A DNA stretch of 64,000 nucleotides, taken from the NCBI GenBank assembly GCA_029237695.1, contig CM055279.1, positions 61,759,586 to 61,823,585 on the forward strand, read 5' to 3'. Source of the DNA: Conchocele bisecta (Eukaryota; Mollusca; Bivalvia; Lucinida; Thyasiridae). The position numbers were made by a program, and so were the translations under genes. The first letter of the stretch is position 1. Each line of letters opens with the position of its first letter. Below the pieces are notes generated by a model. The model was not told the origin of the DNA. It ran no database searches and saw only the letters and a program-made list of their open reading frames with translations. Of this stretch, positions 14,001 to 21,732 are shown piece by piece.

Positions 14001-16065
14001 AGACAAATTACATTCCAAAAGGGTAATGGTACCATGGTCATTTCTAGCCTTTCTTGAGACCGTCTTTCTACAATTTTCCCAAAAGTCTGAATGTGTACAA
14101 TTGGGACATTTCTCCTCACAAATTTTTTCTACACTTTTCCCAAAAGTCCAAATGTGGACAATTGGGTGGTATCATTTCTGTTTGCCACTTGGGAGACAAA
14201 AAATTCTTGTGATTTTCCCATTTGAACAGAAAAATACTATTGGGAAAATGGAGTGCGAAACGTGTGGTAGAACTTTTGCCAAGAAGGCCAACTTGCAACG
14301 GCACATCGGGAGAAAGACGAGATGCAGTACTCCTGCATTCCTGTGCGAAGGTTGTGGAAAACATTTCTCCAGTTCCCAGACGCTTTGCAGACACAAACAG
14401 AAACGGTGTACCGCACCCTCGAGAACACAACTCCAGACTGCCGAACTAGAAAGCCGGGTTGTCGAACTAGAAAGCCAGGTTGCGGAACTACAGGCGTCCC
14501 TAGAGACAGAAAAACGCAAAAGAAAAAGAGCGGAGTCCTGCTTCCGAGAGCTACACCAGAAGAAATAGTAGAACGAGATTGTTCTCGTACGCAGTTCTAT
14601 CTGTCGTTCGTCTGTGTTGGTTGTAGTGCCTGTAGTTCGATGTATTTGGGTTTTTCGGAAATCCGTTCCCGATTTTTCGTGGGTATTGGCAGTGTCGTGT
14701 GGTGGTGGAAACGGTGCCACCTCTGGTGGTATCATTCTGATTTTCTCCACAAAAAAGCCTGTTTTTCGAGGGGGCTGGTGAGTACTTTTGTTTATTAGAT
14801 TTTCCCAAATGTGTCCAAATACACAAATGGGTGGTATCATTTCTGTGTCCAAATACACAAATGGGTGGTATCATTTCTGTTTGCCTCTTGGGAGGCCACG
14901 ACAAGTCTATCTGTCGTTCGTCTGTAGTTGGTTGTAGTGTCTGTAGTTCGTTGTAGTTCGATGTATTTGGGTTTTTCTGAAATTTTTCCCCGATTTTTCG
15001 TGGGTGTTGGGAGTGTTGTATGGTGGTGAAAACGGTGCCACCTCTGGTGGTATCATTCTGCTCTTCTCTATGCAAAAAACCTGGTTTTTCGAGGGTGCTG
15101 GGGAGTACTTTTGTTCGTTGGATTTTTTGAAGCCATTATTTTCAATCTCAATTTAAATTTTTTTCACTAAGTATGGTGGGCATACAACAAGACGGTTTCG
15201 CGGTTTAAAATATTTCAGTGTTGGTGGCTAGTTTATGTTATTGGACAAAAACACCGTTTTTCGATACTGTTAGGAGCTGTAACGGGTATCAATAACGCTC
15301 CCACCTTTGGTGGTATCATTTTGACTCCCTATATACTACTCATGGCCTCCATGTGACCTTCACATACAATTGCAATATTTCCCTTGGTTAACTTTTTTAT
15401 TTCAGCTTGTATCTTCAAAAGTAGTTGGCCTATAGCTACCATACTTGTACTTGTACACTGTCATGAGCCAATGATGTGCACCACAACCCACTGTGAAACA
15501 CATGGCCTCCATGTGACATTCACCTACATTTGCCATATTTACATAATTATTTCCCTTGTTTAAAGTTATGAGTTGAGCTTGTATTTTTGTAATTTTGCAA
15601 TTGTGTCTTGTTTGTCTCGTTTACTAACAAAGCTGCAGGTGGGGCATCCGTGTTCTATGAATAGATTTTCTAGTTGTTGGATTTGTCAGCTTTAATGGTT
15701 TGGTTGTTTCATTCAGGGTGGGTGGTATGGATTGTGGAATAGGGGTTAGAACACCTGACACCTGATCAAAAATACTTTCATAGTATTTCCATCCCACTGG
15801 TCTATCGGATGAGACTTTAAACTGTGGTCCCGTCTCTATATGACCCTAGCTGTTGGTGGGACGTTAAACGCATTCACTTTCACTTTTTTCATTCTGGGTG
15901 GGTCATGATTTGGTATCAGAAATACCCTGTCCATTGTTGCAGGACGGCTGTAATCTAGTGTGTCGTTCACGGGCGGCCCGGGAGCCGCGGACCTACAAGG
16001 GGATCGGAGACGACCAGCTACAGGACATGGAGGAGCGGCAGGATGAGAACCTGCTGCCCATGTAG
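1886..16065 (+). CDS. M6PR: Cation-dependent mannose-6-phosphate receptor, 3' five exons (5' end outside window or unseen)
   Basis: Five exons (1886-2067, 4882-4970, 7392-7528, 8257-8383, 15943-16065) join in one frame with AG/GT junctions and encode about 218 residues up to the stop. The product is a single-pass type I receptor that carries lysosomal enzymes from the trans-Golgi to endosomes. Visible in order are an MRH lumenal domain, a hydrophobic segment starting near [14 protein letters not shown], the juxtamembrane GAKGMEQ, an FW pair, two cytoplasmic Cys (DGCNLVC, a palmitoylation position in mammals) and a C-terminal DENLLPM. The last fits the acidic DxxLL signal bound by GGA adaptors. 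The mammalian CK2 Ser before this motif is replaced (QDMEER). Compared with the mammalian protein as I remember it, MRH residues Gln, Glu133 and Tyr143 are kept, but the Arg111 and metal-loop positions and one disulfide pair are not. The signal peptide and first ~50 residues are missing. Identity is near certain; binding specificity is open. Confidence 0.95.
2092..2369. mobile_element. MITE family A copy 1, left end diverged
   Basis: Family A is about 240-310 bp with termini TAGCCGATTTCACCAACAT and an inner GCAAAGTATACTT pair, often with a central GGCTGTGATAATGTAAT hairpin. Intact copies are flanked by a 3-bp CAG or CTG duplication, as expected for PIF/Harbinger-type MITEs. This copy starts ~25-30 bp after an M6PR donor. 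Confidence 0.75.
2520..4605. mobile_element. Family J TIR element enclosing dispersed 'GGTCAAA' repeat
   Basis: Family J ends carry a TTTGTCGGCAGCAAAACGTGG terminus (right end here, to 4605) and inner AAAAAGTCACCCTCCCC / GGGGAGGGTGACTTTTT arms. The 2925-4500 interior is a different repeat. No coding potential recognised. Confidence 0.6.
2925..4500. repeat. Tandem ~450-480-bp bivalve-type repeat
   Basis: About 3-4 units beginning near AGCTCACCTGAGCGAAGCTC and repeating CCAAGATGGCCGCC, GGGCGTGGCCCGTGGGGTC and TTCGACGAAACTTGGTAGGAA. Related stretches occur inverted at 34400-35400 and 49900-50770. No gene. Confidence 0.75.
4882..4970 (+). CDS. M6PR: M6PR exon: central MRH strand and shortened phosphate loop
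   Basis: The acceptor gtag ends at 4881 and the donor gtatgt starts at 4971. Two nucleotides complete a Thr codon, followed by 29 codons. [10 protein letters not shown] aligns with the mammalian NWIMLIYKGG, but the following Asp/Cys-containing loop is shorter. NTT is a potential N-glycosylation sequon. FVCDP keeps the Cys119 position. Short tandem repeats begin just after the donor. Confidence 0.93.
4975..5205 (+). repeat. ~60-bp tandem repeat directly after M6PR exon donor
   Basis: Three to four units of TACCTGTTGTACCTACAGG plus TGGCTGTCACTGGAGAAATG. It starts about 10-15 bp inside the intron. The GTGGCTGTCACTGGAG part is the end of MITE family D, so the array may derive from that MITE. Confidence 0.75.
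5148..6652. mobile_element. Three-level transposon nest: D containing A containing a ~1-kb element
   Basis: MITE D (5148-5205 and 6464-6652) is split by MITE A (5206-6463) with CAG on both sides. Removing A plus one CAG restores the D consensus. MITE A is itself split at 5303-6294 by a further element with AGCCAGG and CCTGGC ends. Family D has GTGGCTGTGACTGGAGAAAT termini and GATCAGCCTGTGCATC inside. Confidence 0.8.
5303..6294. mobile_element. ~1-kb element inside MITE A
   Basis: It contains two ~190-bp direct repeats (GTTAAGTTTTCGTGTTTGAG and following), two copies of a CTATATCTCTGCAACTGCTT segment and CGTCCGTCCGT runs. No protein recognised. Confidence 0.55.
6673..6913. mobile_element. MITE family H copy 1
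   Basis: Family H has AACCCTTTCACCCCTAAGTA ends, a TTTGTGACNATTGGATTGG block and an inner GAGCCGNCTCGTTACGAGCC hairpin in full copies. This copy is inverted and imperfect. Confidence 0.65.
6930..7285. mobile_element. Fragments of a GAGCTCCAGATAAG element and of family J
   Basis: 6935-7140 matches in inverted form the 7805-8215 element (CAATTAAAATTGCCAAAAAC). 7165-7282 is the right half of family J. No gene. Confidence 0.5.
7392..7528 (+). CDS. M6PR: M6PR exon: end of MRH domain and start of membrane helix
   Basis: The acceptor ctccag ends at 7391 and the donor gtaagt starts at 7529. It has 45 codons plus two nucleotides. LLEEL carries the Glu133 equivalent. GLYLFEIG carries the Tyr143 equivalent, but Gly stands where mammals have Cys141. 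HAVCVKQ keeps Cys153. The hydrophobic run that follows opens the transmembrane segment. Confidence 0.94.
7546..7782. mobile_element. MITE family D copy 2, complete
   Basis: Both ends are present (GCTGTGACTGGAGAAATGGG ... CCAGTCACAGCCAC). It starts about 18 bp after the donor of the M6PR exon ending at 7528. Confidence 0.8.
7805..8218. mobile_element. TIR element with GCTCCAGATAAG ends
   Basis: Ends AGGGCTCCAGATAAG and CTTATCTGGAACTCT. The interior has a long hairpin around TTTCATTAGAATTGTTTCC. It ends ~40 bp before the acceptor of the M6PR exon at 8257. Confidence 0.65.
8257..8383 (+). CDS. M6PR: M6PR exon: transmembrane helix and juxtamembrane tail
   Basis: The acceptor ttgcag ends at 8256 and the donor gttagt starts at 8384. 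One nucleotide completes a Val codon, then 42 codons follow. [11 protein letters not shown] completes the membrane helix. [10 protein letters not shown] and [12 protein letters not shown] match the mammalian tail, including the Phe-Trp motif used in endosome-to-Golgi retrieval. Confidence 0.95.
8384..8830. other. Intronic DNA, partial MITE F
   Basis: A partial family F end lies at about 8419-8480 (AAAGGTACACTCAGTAGGCA). The rest shows nothing recognisable. Confidence 0.5.
8831..9133 (-). mobile_element. MITE family B copy 1 (two linked hairpins), reverse orientation
   Basis: Family B is always two hairpins in tandem: TTTATCCCGTCAACACAGTG ... GTGTTGACGGGATAAA and then AATAGTAGGTTAGTGCCGTG ... 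its complement with a CGGAAACGGGATG core. All other copies in the window run on the plus strand. Confidence 0.85.
9134..10069. other. Intronic repeats: dispersed fragments and MITE G copy 2
   Basis: 9134-9830 has low-copy mollusc-type fragments (CACAACCCACTGTGAA also occurs at 15480). 9838-10052 is family G. No exon seen. Confidence 0.55.
10954..11276 (-). pseudogene. Left-arm copy of zinc-finger protein 2, frameshifted
   Basis: Mirror of 14248-14568. A two-base insertion in the ACACA run after the second finger changes the frame, so the coiled coil is lost from the reading frame that starts at 11276. Both fingers remain intact. Confidence 0.8.
11330..11740. repeat. ~80-bp tandem repeats inside left arm
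   Basis: Five units, each with CTCCCAAGAGGCAAACAGAA, then ATGATACCACCCAATTGT, then a TTTTGGGAAAA block. They sit directly downstream of the start of the zinc-finger gene (that is, upstream in its transcription sense), a position suited to regulatory sites. Confidence 0.85.
11942..12575 (-). pseudogene. Left-arm copy of foldback protein 1, frameshifted
   Basis: Mirror of the 12853-13488 gene. Relative to it there is a one-base deletion near the KPEET codons, a one-base insertion near TESG, a two-base insertion near EARRL and two other small indels, so it cannot encode the full protein. It could be real decay or unpolished sequence. Confidence 0.75.
12582..12846. other. Unique central spacer of foldback element
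   Basis: 265 bp not repeated in the arms. It holds three ~20-bp imperfect repeats of the form GGCGAGCAATCCGAGCA (about 12713-12770). A minus-strand frame runs from it into the left-arm gene, but no known domain is visible. Confidence 0.7.
12853..13488 (+). CDS. Foldback-element protein 1: putative HTH, acidic/coiled-coil, hydrophobic segment
   Basis: 211 residues, ATG to TAG, intact. Residues ~5-42 ([20 protein letters not shown], then [14 protein letters not shown]) look like a helix-turn-helix DNA-binding fold. Residues ~85-125 contain a heptad-like [19 protein letters not shown]. An acidic stretch ([11 protein letters not shown]) follows. [12 protein letters not shown] then [10 protein letters not shown] is hydrophobic and could be a membrane or buried helix. 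I do not recognise the family. Its start lies at the inner end of the arm, so transcription would begin in or near the spacer, and its mirror copy would fire the opposite way. A regulatory or structural role is inference. Confidence 0.6.
   Translation: MPKTYLSPENIQEIISALGKSTADETNKKYGIGSSRLRKIWDDVDAERSTKPEETPEEQETPTPVEHRVTAPGFAGPTEFPTDLLEDARSFEESTHLSNMERRLENRLDALERRLLDAISGDADSEFQEEDECPEEEECQTESGWEVHDIWRTVENAKWWLGVSVAAYTVCRPLFPFVALEARRLEEQNRPRRPVRALHKTVLYTEGKNQN
13720..14215. repeat. ~80-bp tandem repeats inside right arm
   Basis: Inverted counterpart of the left-arm array, six units with one or two degenerate (about 13965-14125). It lies between the two right-arm genes, just 5' of the zinc-finger ATG. 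Confidence 0.85.
14248..14568 (+). CDS. Foldback-element protein 2: double zinc finger plus coiled coil
   Basis: 106 residues, intact. Two fingers: CETCGRTF...RH...C (C-x2-C-x12-H-x6-C) and CEGCGKHF...RH...C (C-x2-C-x12-H-x4-C), at residues ~3-26 and ~33-54. A coiled coil follows ([20 protein letters not shown]) with a basic KRKRKR tail. This CCHC variant with a coiled coil recalls small DNA-binding proteins of large DNA viruses and Polinton-like elements. Binding to the repeated ATGATACCACC motif of the arms is a plausible inference only. Confidence 0.7.
   Translation: MECETCGRTFAKKANLQRHIGRKTRCSTPAFLCEGCGKHFSSSQTLCRHKQKRCTAPSRTQLQTAELESRVVELESQVAELQASLETEKRKRKRAESCFRELHQKK
15346..15942. 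other. M6PR last intron 3' part: empty-site paralogue and SINE fragment
   Basis: 15460-15530 repeats the sequence flanking the foldback element without an insertion. 15725-15885 is a SINE 3' part (CATCCCACTGGTCTATCGGA ... GGGACGTTAAACGC). No additional exon seen. Confidence 0.65.
15943..16065 (+). CDS. M6PR: M6PR terminal exon: cytoplasmic sorting tail and stop
   Basis: The acceptor ttgcag ends at 15942 and TAG is at 16063-16065. The 40 residues include [10 protein letters not shown] and end DENLLPM, so the dileucine sorting signal is intact. No convincing polyadenylation signal can be assigned; the 3' side runs into MITEs within about 90 bp. Confidence 0.95.
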   Translation, partial: DGCNLVCRSRAAREPRTYKGIGDDQLQDMEERQDENLLPM

Positions 16066-16153
16066 GCCGCCACGATCACGCCACTCCCACACTCCCCACA
16101 TAGACATTTCACTGTGGCTGGACAAATGGGGTTTGTGGCATTCATGGCTGCTG

Positions 16154-16422
16154 TAGCATATTTCACCAAAATTGCTAAGCATACTTGTACACTTTAAGCG
16201 AGAAATTTTCAATTTAATGATAAATTTATAAATGTTCAGTATACTGAATTTATTACATTATCACAGCCATTTTAGCTGTGATAATGTAATCAATTCAGTA
16301 TAATAATTCTGCATTTTCAATCATGAAATATATTAGTTCTATATGAAACAATGCATTTCGGGACAAGTAAATGATTACTCCCTCACTGTATACTTAGCTA
16401 GATATTTTGGTGAAATCGGTTG
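16154..16422. mobile_element. MITE family A copy 3
   Basis: CTG flanks at 16151-16153 and 16423-16425. The central hairpin is perfect. It lies 90 bp after the M6PR stop and may be in its 3' UTR. Confidence 0.8.
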
Positions 16423-16798
16423 CTGATGTAGCAACCATGAATTACTCCTGTTCCCGTGACAAGTCTATGCGGAGAGTGCCATGACTGCAAGATCAGGAGC
16501 CGTGATATAGGCGTCATATATGTCACTGGGACTGGTGTAATGTGGCTATATGTACTTCACTAATTCTACAAATTTCTACCTACATGTAAAATTAAATGTG
16601 GCTGTGACTTTAGAAATGGGGCTTATGGGTTTTGTGACCCATGTAGACCTGTGCATTCACATAGTCTGGTCAGGATCTGCAGTATGTCATATTGAATACA
16701 ACTGTACATACAGGAATTCACATGAACAAACAGGCACCTTCTGTTACATTCCAAACACATATCTTGTCAAATTAAATTCTATTCCTTTATTTAACCAG

Positions 16799-17039
16799 TA
16801 GCCTATTTCACCAACATTGCAAAGTATACTTATGTAGCAAAGTATACTTTGAGGGAGAAGTTTTCAATTTAAAGATAAATTTATGAATTTTTGTTATACT
16901 GATAATGTAATAAATGCAGTATAATAATTCTGCATACTTTTAATCATCAAATATATGCAGTCGTTAGTTCTAAATGATTACTCCCTCAAAGTATACTTTG
17001 CTTGATAAGTATACTTTGTAATTTTCATGAAATCGGCTA
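16799..17039. mobile_element. MITE family A copy 4
   Basis: CAG flanks at 16796-16798 and 17040-17042. The central hairpin is shortened. Confidence 0.8.
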
Positions 17040-18005
17040 CAGGTGAGCTAATTATCATGAAATAATGCACAAGTGATTGGGTCCTTGCCCAAACAAAGGA
17101 GTGAGCGTAGCGAAGCAAGTTTGTATAGCGGTATGTCTCGGTCATGAGGGCATTATTTCAGGATAATCGGCTCATCTTGTTAAATAATACATTTATTATA
17201 TTTCTCACATACAGTACAGCCACCGCGAAACCCGCACATTTTTTGTAATTGCGGCAACCAATTTAGCTTTAGCACGGAATATTGCCGCAATCTCTCGCAA
17301 AACGTCCCGTGGCCGTTTGCGGCATAACGCGAAACTCCGCAAATTTTACGCGGTCGCGGCGATCCTCGGCAAACCTCGGCAAACCTCGGCAAAACTTTCC
17401 AGCGTGTACAACATACAATGTACATGTTATCGCACCTTTACCGCCGCGTTTTGCGGCAAAATGGACACGGTAAAATGCGGCAAAACTCGGCAATTCACTC
17501 TGAAAATGTGTACATTGTTTGATTGAATGAAGTCAGTTTTACCCTTGTAGACATGCATTTCGCATGGATCGATTTGGTATATCTGTCAATAAATCATGTT
17601 CGAACATCCATGGCCATACCGTACTGTACTTTATAAAAACAAAGCGAATGAAGCCTAAATATGGCCAAGAATTGTGCGAATTAATTTCTGGAGGCGGGCC
17701 ATAGTGAAGGTGACTGTCTCGCGATTCAGAGGGTGTGTCAAAAAACGTGATTTAATTGGTGAAGGAAACACGCCATTGCGACACTACTGACATCTTTTCT
17801 CCTTATTTGGTAAACATGAGAGTGGTGTAATTCACCTTTAGATTTCTGTGAACTATTGGCTGAAATACTAGAAAATAATGTATTATGGTAATTTCCAATA
17901 ACCTCCGAAGGGATTACTGCTTTGTTGGATAATGATTATAATATTAAATGACACGAGTTTATTGCTAAAATTATGGAAGATGCAATTTATTTTATAATTC
18001 ATATA
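17040..18005. other. Intergenic DNA with a CpG-rich patch
   Basis: 17045-17165 is an imperfect palindrome (AGCTAATTATCATGAAATAA ...). 17270-17500 is CpG- and CGGC-rich with short AACCTCGGC repeats and open frames on both strands, but no recognisable protein. 17530-18005 shows nothing. Confidence 0.5.
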
Positions 18006-18540
18006 TGTGACTGTGACTGGAGAAATGGGGCTTATGGATTTTGTGACCAGTGCGGATCATGAACAGACTGTGCATCTGCACAGTCTGTTCATGATCTGCA
18101 CTGTTTGTCATTCCATCAATGAAACACTCACCATACTTGTAACAAGCAATATCTATCATTATCAGGCTACAGGAGCCTGTTTCACTAAACTTTGTGTGAC
18201 TAAAATCTTCGTAAGTACAAATTTAGGATAGCCGGCAAATTTCAATTGATGGATTTACACATATACATAAAATGTTCGTAAGTGCAAATTTAGGATCGTC
18301 TGGAAATTTCAATTGATGGATTTACATTTATTGAGCATAGGCTGCATATGCAGCCTATGCTCAATAAATGTAAATCCAATAATCGTTTACAAGAACACGT
18401 TGTTAATGTGAAATTTACAGACTATCATAATTTTGCACTTACGAAGATTTTAGTCGTACGAAGTTTAGTGAAACGGACTCCAGGAGTGTGATAGTTGATC
18501 AGGAGCTACACTCGTCAGAAATCCCATAAGGAACCGCCAC
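18006..18540. mobile_element. MITE D copy 3 split by a MITE E
   Basis: D sequence at 18006-18175 and 18481-18540 is interrupted by a 305-bp family E element. Confidence 0.8.
18176..18480. mobile_element. MITE family E copy 1
   Basis: Inverted ends share GTTTCACTAAACTT and an inner CTTCGTAAGTGCAAA, with a central GCATAGGCTGCATATGCAGC palindrome. CAGGAG at 18170-18175 and 18481-18486 is a 6-bp target duplication within D. Confidence 0.8.
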
Positions 18541-18559
18541 ATATTACAGTATACAGAAA

Positions 18560-18975
18560 AGCTTTGTGTCTCCAGATAAGCTTTGTGTCTAAAGCGTACT
18601 ATACCCCCTGATTTCAAAAGCATTGCGTATTTTACTTTCACAAATTAATTATTGATTTTCTTCATTACTAAATAGGGAACAAATGATAACAAAATATAAC
18701 AAATTTAAACATTCACTTATTTGAGCTGCCTTTTGCAGCTCAACTAAGTGAATTTTCAACTTTATGACACTAGTTTCACTACTCAATTTGAAAATCAATG
18801 GGTATTTTCACATTGCTGTGCGTATTTTCACATTGCTGTGTGCGTATTTTCACATTGCTGTGCGTATTTTCACATTGCTGTGCGTATTTTGTACTCCTAC
18901 TTTTGATAATCAATGCGTATTCTGCTAAAATAATTGCGTAAAATACGCCAATACGCACCTTATCTGGAGCCGTGA
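18560..18975. mobile_element. TIR element with AGATAAGCTTTGTGTC end, copy 1
   Basis: Ends CTCCAGATAAGCTTTGTGTC and GCACCTTATCTGGAG. It includes a ~21-bp direct repeat of GCGTATTTTCACATTGCTGT (four units, 18795-18895). A second copy is at 60655-61015. Confidence 0.7.
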
Positions 18976-19424
18976 GTATACATGTATATTAACCAGAACC
19001 TATATATCCTCATGATCACGGGAAGAAAGTTTCAACCCAGTCTGGAAATCCATTCAGGGCCTGAAAATAGCACTGGTCCCGAGGTCCTGGACCTGCAAAT
19101 TTTAATGTCTGACCTTTTTATTTTACAAGCAAAAAGTCCACCGGACCTGAAATTGAGATCATCATTAGTGGCGATGCTAAATCCGTTCTGATTATCGTCT
19201 TATAAGATAATTTTTGGTGACATATTCAAGTATTTAGTATGAAACAGACACATATTTTTACCGTTTTTCTTATGAATATCCTCTCGGACCATCCAACAAA
19301 TTCCTCAGACCTTTCACTTTTTTCTTTGTTAGGTCCCGGACCTACTGGTAAAAGCTGCTATTTTCAGGCCCTGCCATTATTTATGGCAATAATCCATCTT
19401 CATTTGCTTGTTTATATGTGGTGG
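18976..19424. other. Intergenic, nothing recognised
   Basis: A short inverted pair with GGTCCCGAGGTCCTGGACCT / GGTCCCGGACCTACTGG frames 19070-19370, suggesting one more hairpin element. No gene. Confidence 0.4.
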
Positions 19425-19894
19425 TTGTTTGGGAGCATGCGATGGGTAATTTAACGATCGGGACTCGTCCTTACCGGAATCCCGACTGGATACCTGTAGC
19501 CGATTTCATCAAAATTACAAAGTATACTTATCTAGCAAAGTATACTTTGAGGGAGTAATCATTTATTTTTCCCCGAAATGCATTATTTCATATAGAACCA
19601 ACCACTGCATATATTTGATGATTCAAAGTATGCAGAATTATTATGATTCGGTATAATAAAAAATAATAAATTTAGCCTTACATTGAAAATTTCTCCTCAA
19701 AGTATAGATAAGTATGCTAGATAAGTATGCTTTGTAATGTTGGTGAAATAGGCTACTGGTTTGACCTTCAGGTACGTCTTAGGGGAAGGGGCCAAGTGAC
19801 TGGTGTGGTATGGACCTGGCACCAGATCAGGTTATTCTAATTTCAGGGCGGAATATATATCAATGTAAATATTCCGTTCTGATTTTTTTTATCG

Positions 19895-19958
<64 letters not shown>

Positions 19959-20062
19959 ATCCCCCCCCCCCAATGCAGCAGGTTAAATGCGGGATCTAAC
20001 CCTAAATTACCTTCTTAGCTGTTGATAGGCCGTTAAACACCAATAAATCAATCAATCTAGCT
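19425..20062 (+). mobile_element. SINE-like copy carrying a MITE A and a long C tract
   Basis: Same family as 262-695. MITE A (19497-19755) interrupts it with CTG on both sides. The internal C tract has grown to 64 consecutive C (19895-19958), then AT and 11 more C. Confidence 0.75.
19497..19755. mobile_element. MITE family A copy 5
   Basis: CTG at 19494-19496 and 19756-19758. Excising it restores ATACCTGGTTTG, as in the SINE copy at 25110. Confidence 0.82.
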
Positions 20063-20233
20063 TGCCTGTTTGTAGCCACTGTCATGTCCTTCATTAAACA
20101 ATCACCATTTATTCTACGTAAATACTCGTGTATTACAATGATTATTACATATTGAAGTTATTATGCTTTACAAAAAAGTCTGCATGTTTGGAAGAATTTA
20201 TTGGGACCAAAATATCTGTAAATGTGGTTATTT

Positions 20234-20624
20234 TAGAGGTACATGCCCACTTAGTAGGCACAAAATGTTCTTTATATCAGAGACATCATCTGAGACATTT
20301 TCTGGCAAAATAAACATTCATACACCATTACCCCACGTTATGATGTATTGATTGGCATTATTATACATCTTATATCAGACGTAAATTTTGACACTGATAT
20401 CAGGGGCGATAACCGTGTTTCCTTAAAATTTGCATTTGCATATGAAAACAGCCTGATACCACCGCGAGTCACTATCAGTAAAATAAATATTACTAAATGA
20501 TTATATCTGTATAGCGGGCACTCGTAATGTTTAAAACTGTTGGAATAGTGACATAATTATACACTTATTTAATTCCTATAAATGAGATTGTATGCCTACT
20601 GAGTGGGCATGGGCATGTACCTTT
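20234..20624. mobile_element. MITE family F copy 2
   Basis: Family F ends AAAGGTACATGCCCACTCAG / complement, with GTAGGCACAAAATGTTCTTT and GATACCACCGCGAGTCACTA inside; about 350-540 bp. This copy lacks part of the interior. Confidence 0.78.
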
Positions 20625-21008
20625 AATCTCAAACAAATTCATATTTTGCATTTCTTGAATAATATTTTATATTTAGCTGCTGAAGAAATAAATATCCTCA
20701 ATAAGGTACATTTATTTACTTTCCCAGGCAAATACCTGTTTGGGAGAGTATAAACAAGTGAAAAACTGGCAATCATATCAATATTAATCACCAACCCTTG
20801 TTAGTATTGCTGACTCGCAGTACTGTGCGGGCCGCCAATGAAACAAGCTACAACTACATATAGCACGACATGCTTGCATACGATGACCAAAAACTTGAAG
20901 CATGGTTAAATATAATACTTGAGGGTGGAGCATTTATTATGAGGCAACTACATAGGTCACATCTATGGCATATATATTGGCAAGGAAGATAATGTGGGCT
21001 CATGCATT
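20625..21008. other. Intergenic, no features recognised
   Basis: A-T rich unique-looking sequence; no gene-like frame or repeat identified. Confidence 0.5.
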
Positions 21009-21380
21009 TATTATATGAATGAATGGCCTTTTTGTGGAATTTATCTGGGTATAAACTTGGAAAAGTCGCGGGAATACTGGACGAAGGCCGGAAGGCCTCG
21101 TCCAGTATTCCCGCGACTTTTCCAAGTTTATATCCCCGATAAATTCCACAAAAAGGCCATTCATTCCTTATAATTCCAGCATTTGAAATAAATTCATCAA
21201 GAAAATGTGTTTATTTTCCGTTTTCTTAAGAATTATTTTAACTGCGCCTCACGGTTACGGAAAGTTCGGCATGGGAGTTTACTGGGATATAAATTTTTGG
21301 ACAGAGACTTGCTACGGGTCAATCAAATGTTAGGGAATTGTGTAAATAATTTTGTGCTGGAATTATTCAGCCATAGTTAA
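21009..21380. mobile_element. MITE family C copy 2
   Basis: Hairpin at 21016-21172 with loop GCCGGAAGGC, then the constant tail. Confidence 0.78.
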
Positions 21381-21390
21381 CATGAGCATT

Positions 21391-21603
21391 AACCCTTACA
21401 CTGCTGAATTAAATTTTAGTCGTCTGCTGTTTATTTTTTATTTTACATTTTTCTCATAAAAAACATGGTTTAACAACACTTTAGAATGATTTCCATTGAA
21501 AATGATTCTAAAGTGCTGTCAAACCATGTTTTGATTGAGAAAGAAATCGAGATATAAATTAACACCAGACGACAATTTTTGTTTCCTGTGTTCTAAGGGT
21601 TAA
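21391..21603. mobile_element. MITE family G copy 3
   Basis: Ends TTAACCCTTACACTGCTG and TCTAAGGGTTAA; inner arms AATGATTTCC / GGAAATCATT type. Confidence 0.75.
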
Positions 21604-21621
21604 GTAATAACTATTACCCAG

Positions 21622-21732
21622 GGCCCGGTTACTCAAAACCTCTGTTAGCTTAACAGACTGTTAAATCCTTAGCAATGCTAAGGATTTAACAGTCTGTTAA
21701 GCTAACAGAAGCTTTCAGCAACCGGGCCCTGG
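21622..21732. repeat. ~110-bp perfect hairpin MITE, copy 1
   Basis: GGGCCCGGTTACTCAAAACC ... complement, with stem CTTAGCAATGCTAAG at the centre. Copy 2 is at 28833-28940. Confidence 0.8.

Larger units (their letters stand above)
10075..15340. mobile_element. 5.3-kb foldback element with coding arms, inserted in M6PR last intron
   Basis: The element starts AGTAGTATATAGGG and ends with its complement. The arms are 10075-12581 and 12847-15340, near-identical inverted copies around a 265-bp unique spacer. CATGG flanks both ends (10070-10074 and 15341-15345). A related unoccupied sequence at 15491-15517 reads straight through the CATGG, which is good evidence for insertion with a 5-bp duplication. 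Each arm carries a C-x2-C/H-C zinc-finger coiled-coil gene and a gene starting [11 protein letters not shown]. No transposase, integrase, polymerase or capsid gene is seen. The 5'-AG...CT-3' ends recall Polinton/Maverick elements, but those duplicate 6 bp, so assignment is open. Arm differences (single-base and longer indels) argue against a simple fold-back assembly error. Confidence 0.9.
12847..15340 (-). repeat. Right arm of foldback element
   Basis: Inverted copy of the left arm, with genes intact. One tandem unit near 13965-14125 is degenerate relative to the left arm. Genes point toward the outer right end. Confidence 0.9.

Noticed and set aside
10075..15340. Foldback element as a chimeric or fold-back assembly artefact
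   Set aside because: Arms differ by many indels, a unique spacer separates them, and the 5-bp duplication matches a nearby empty-site copy.
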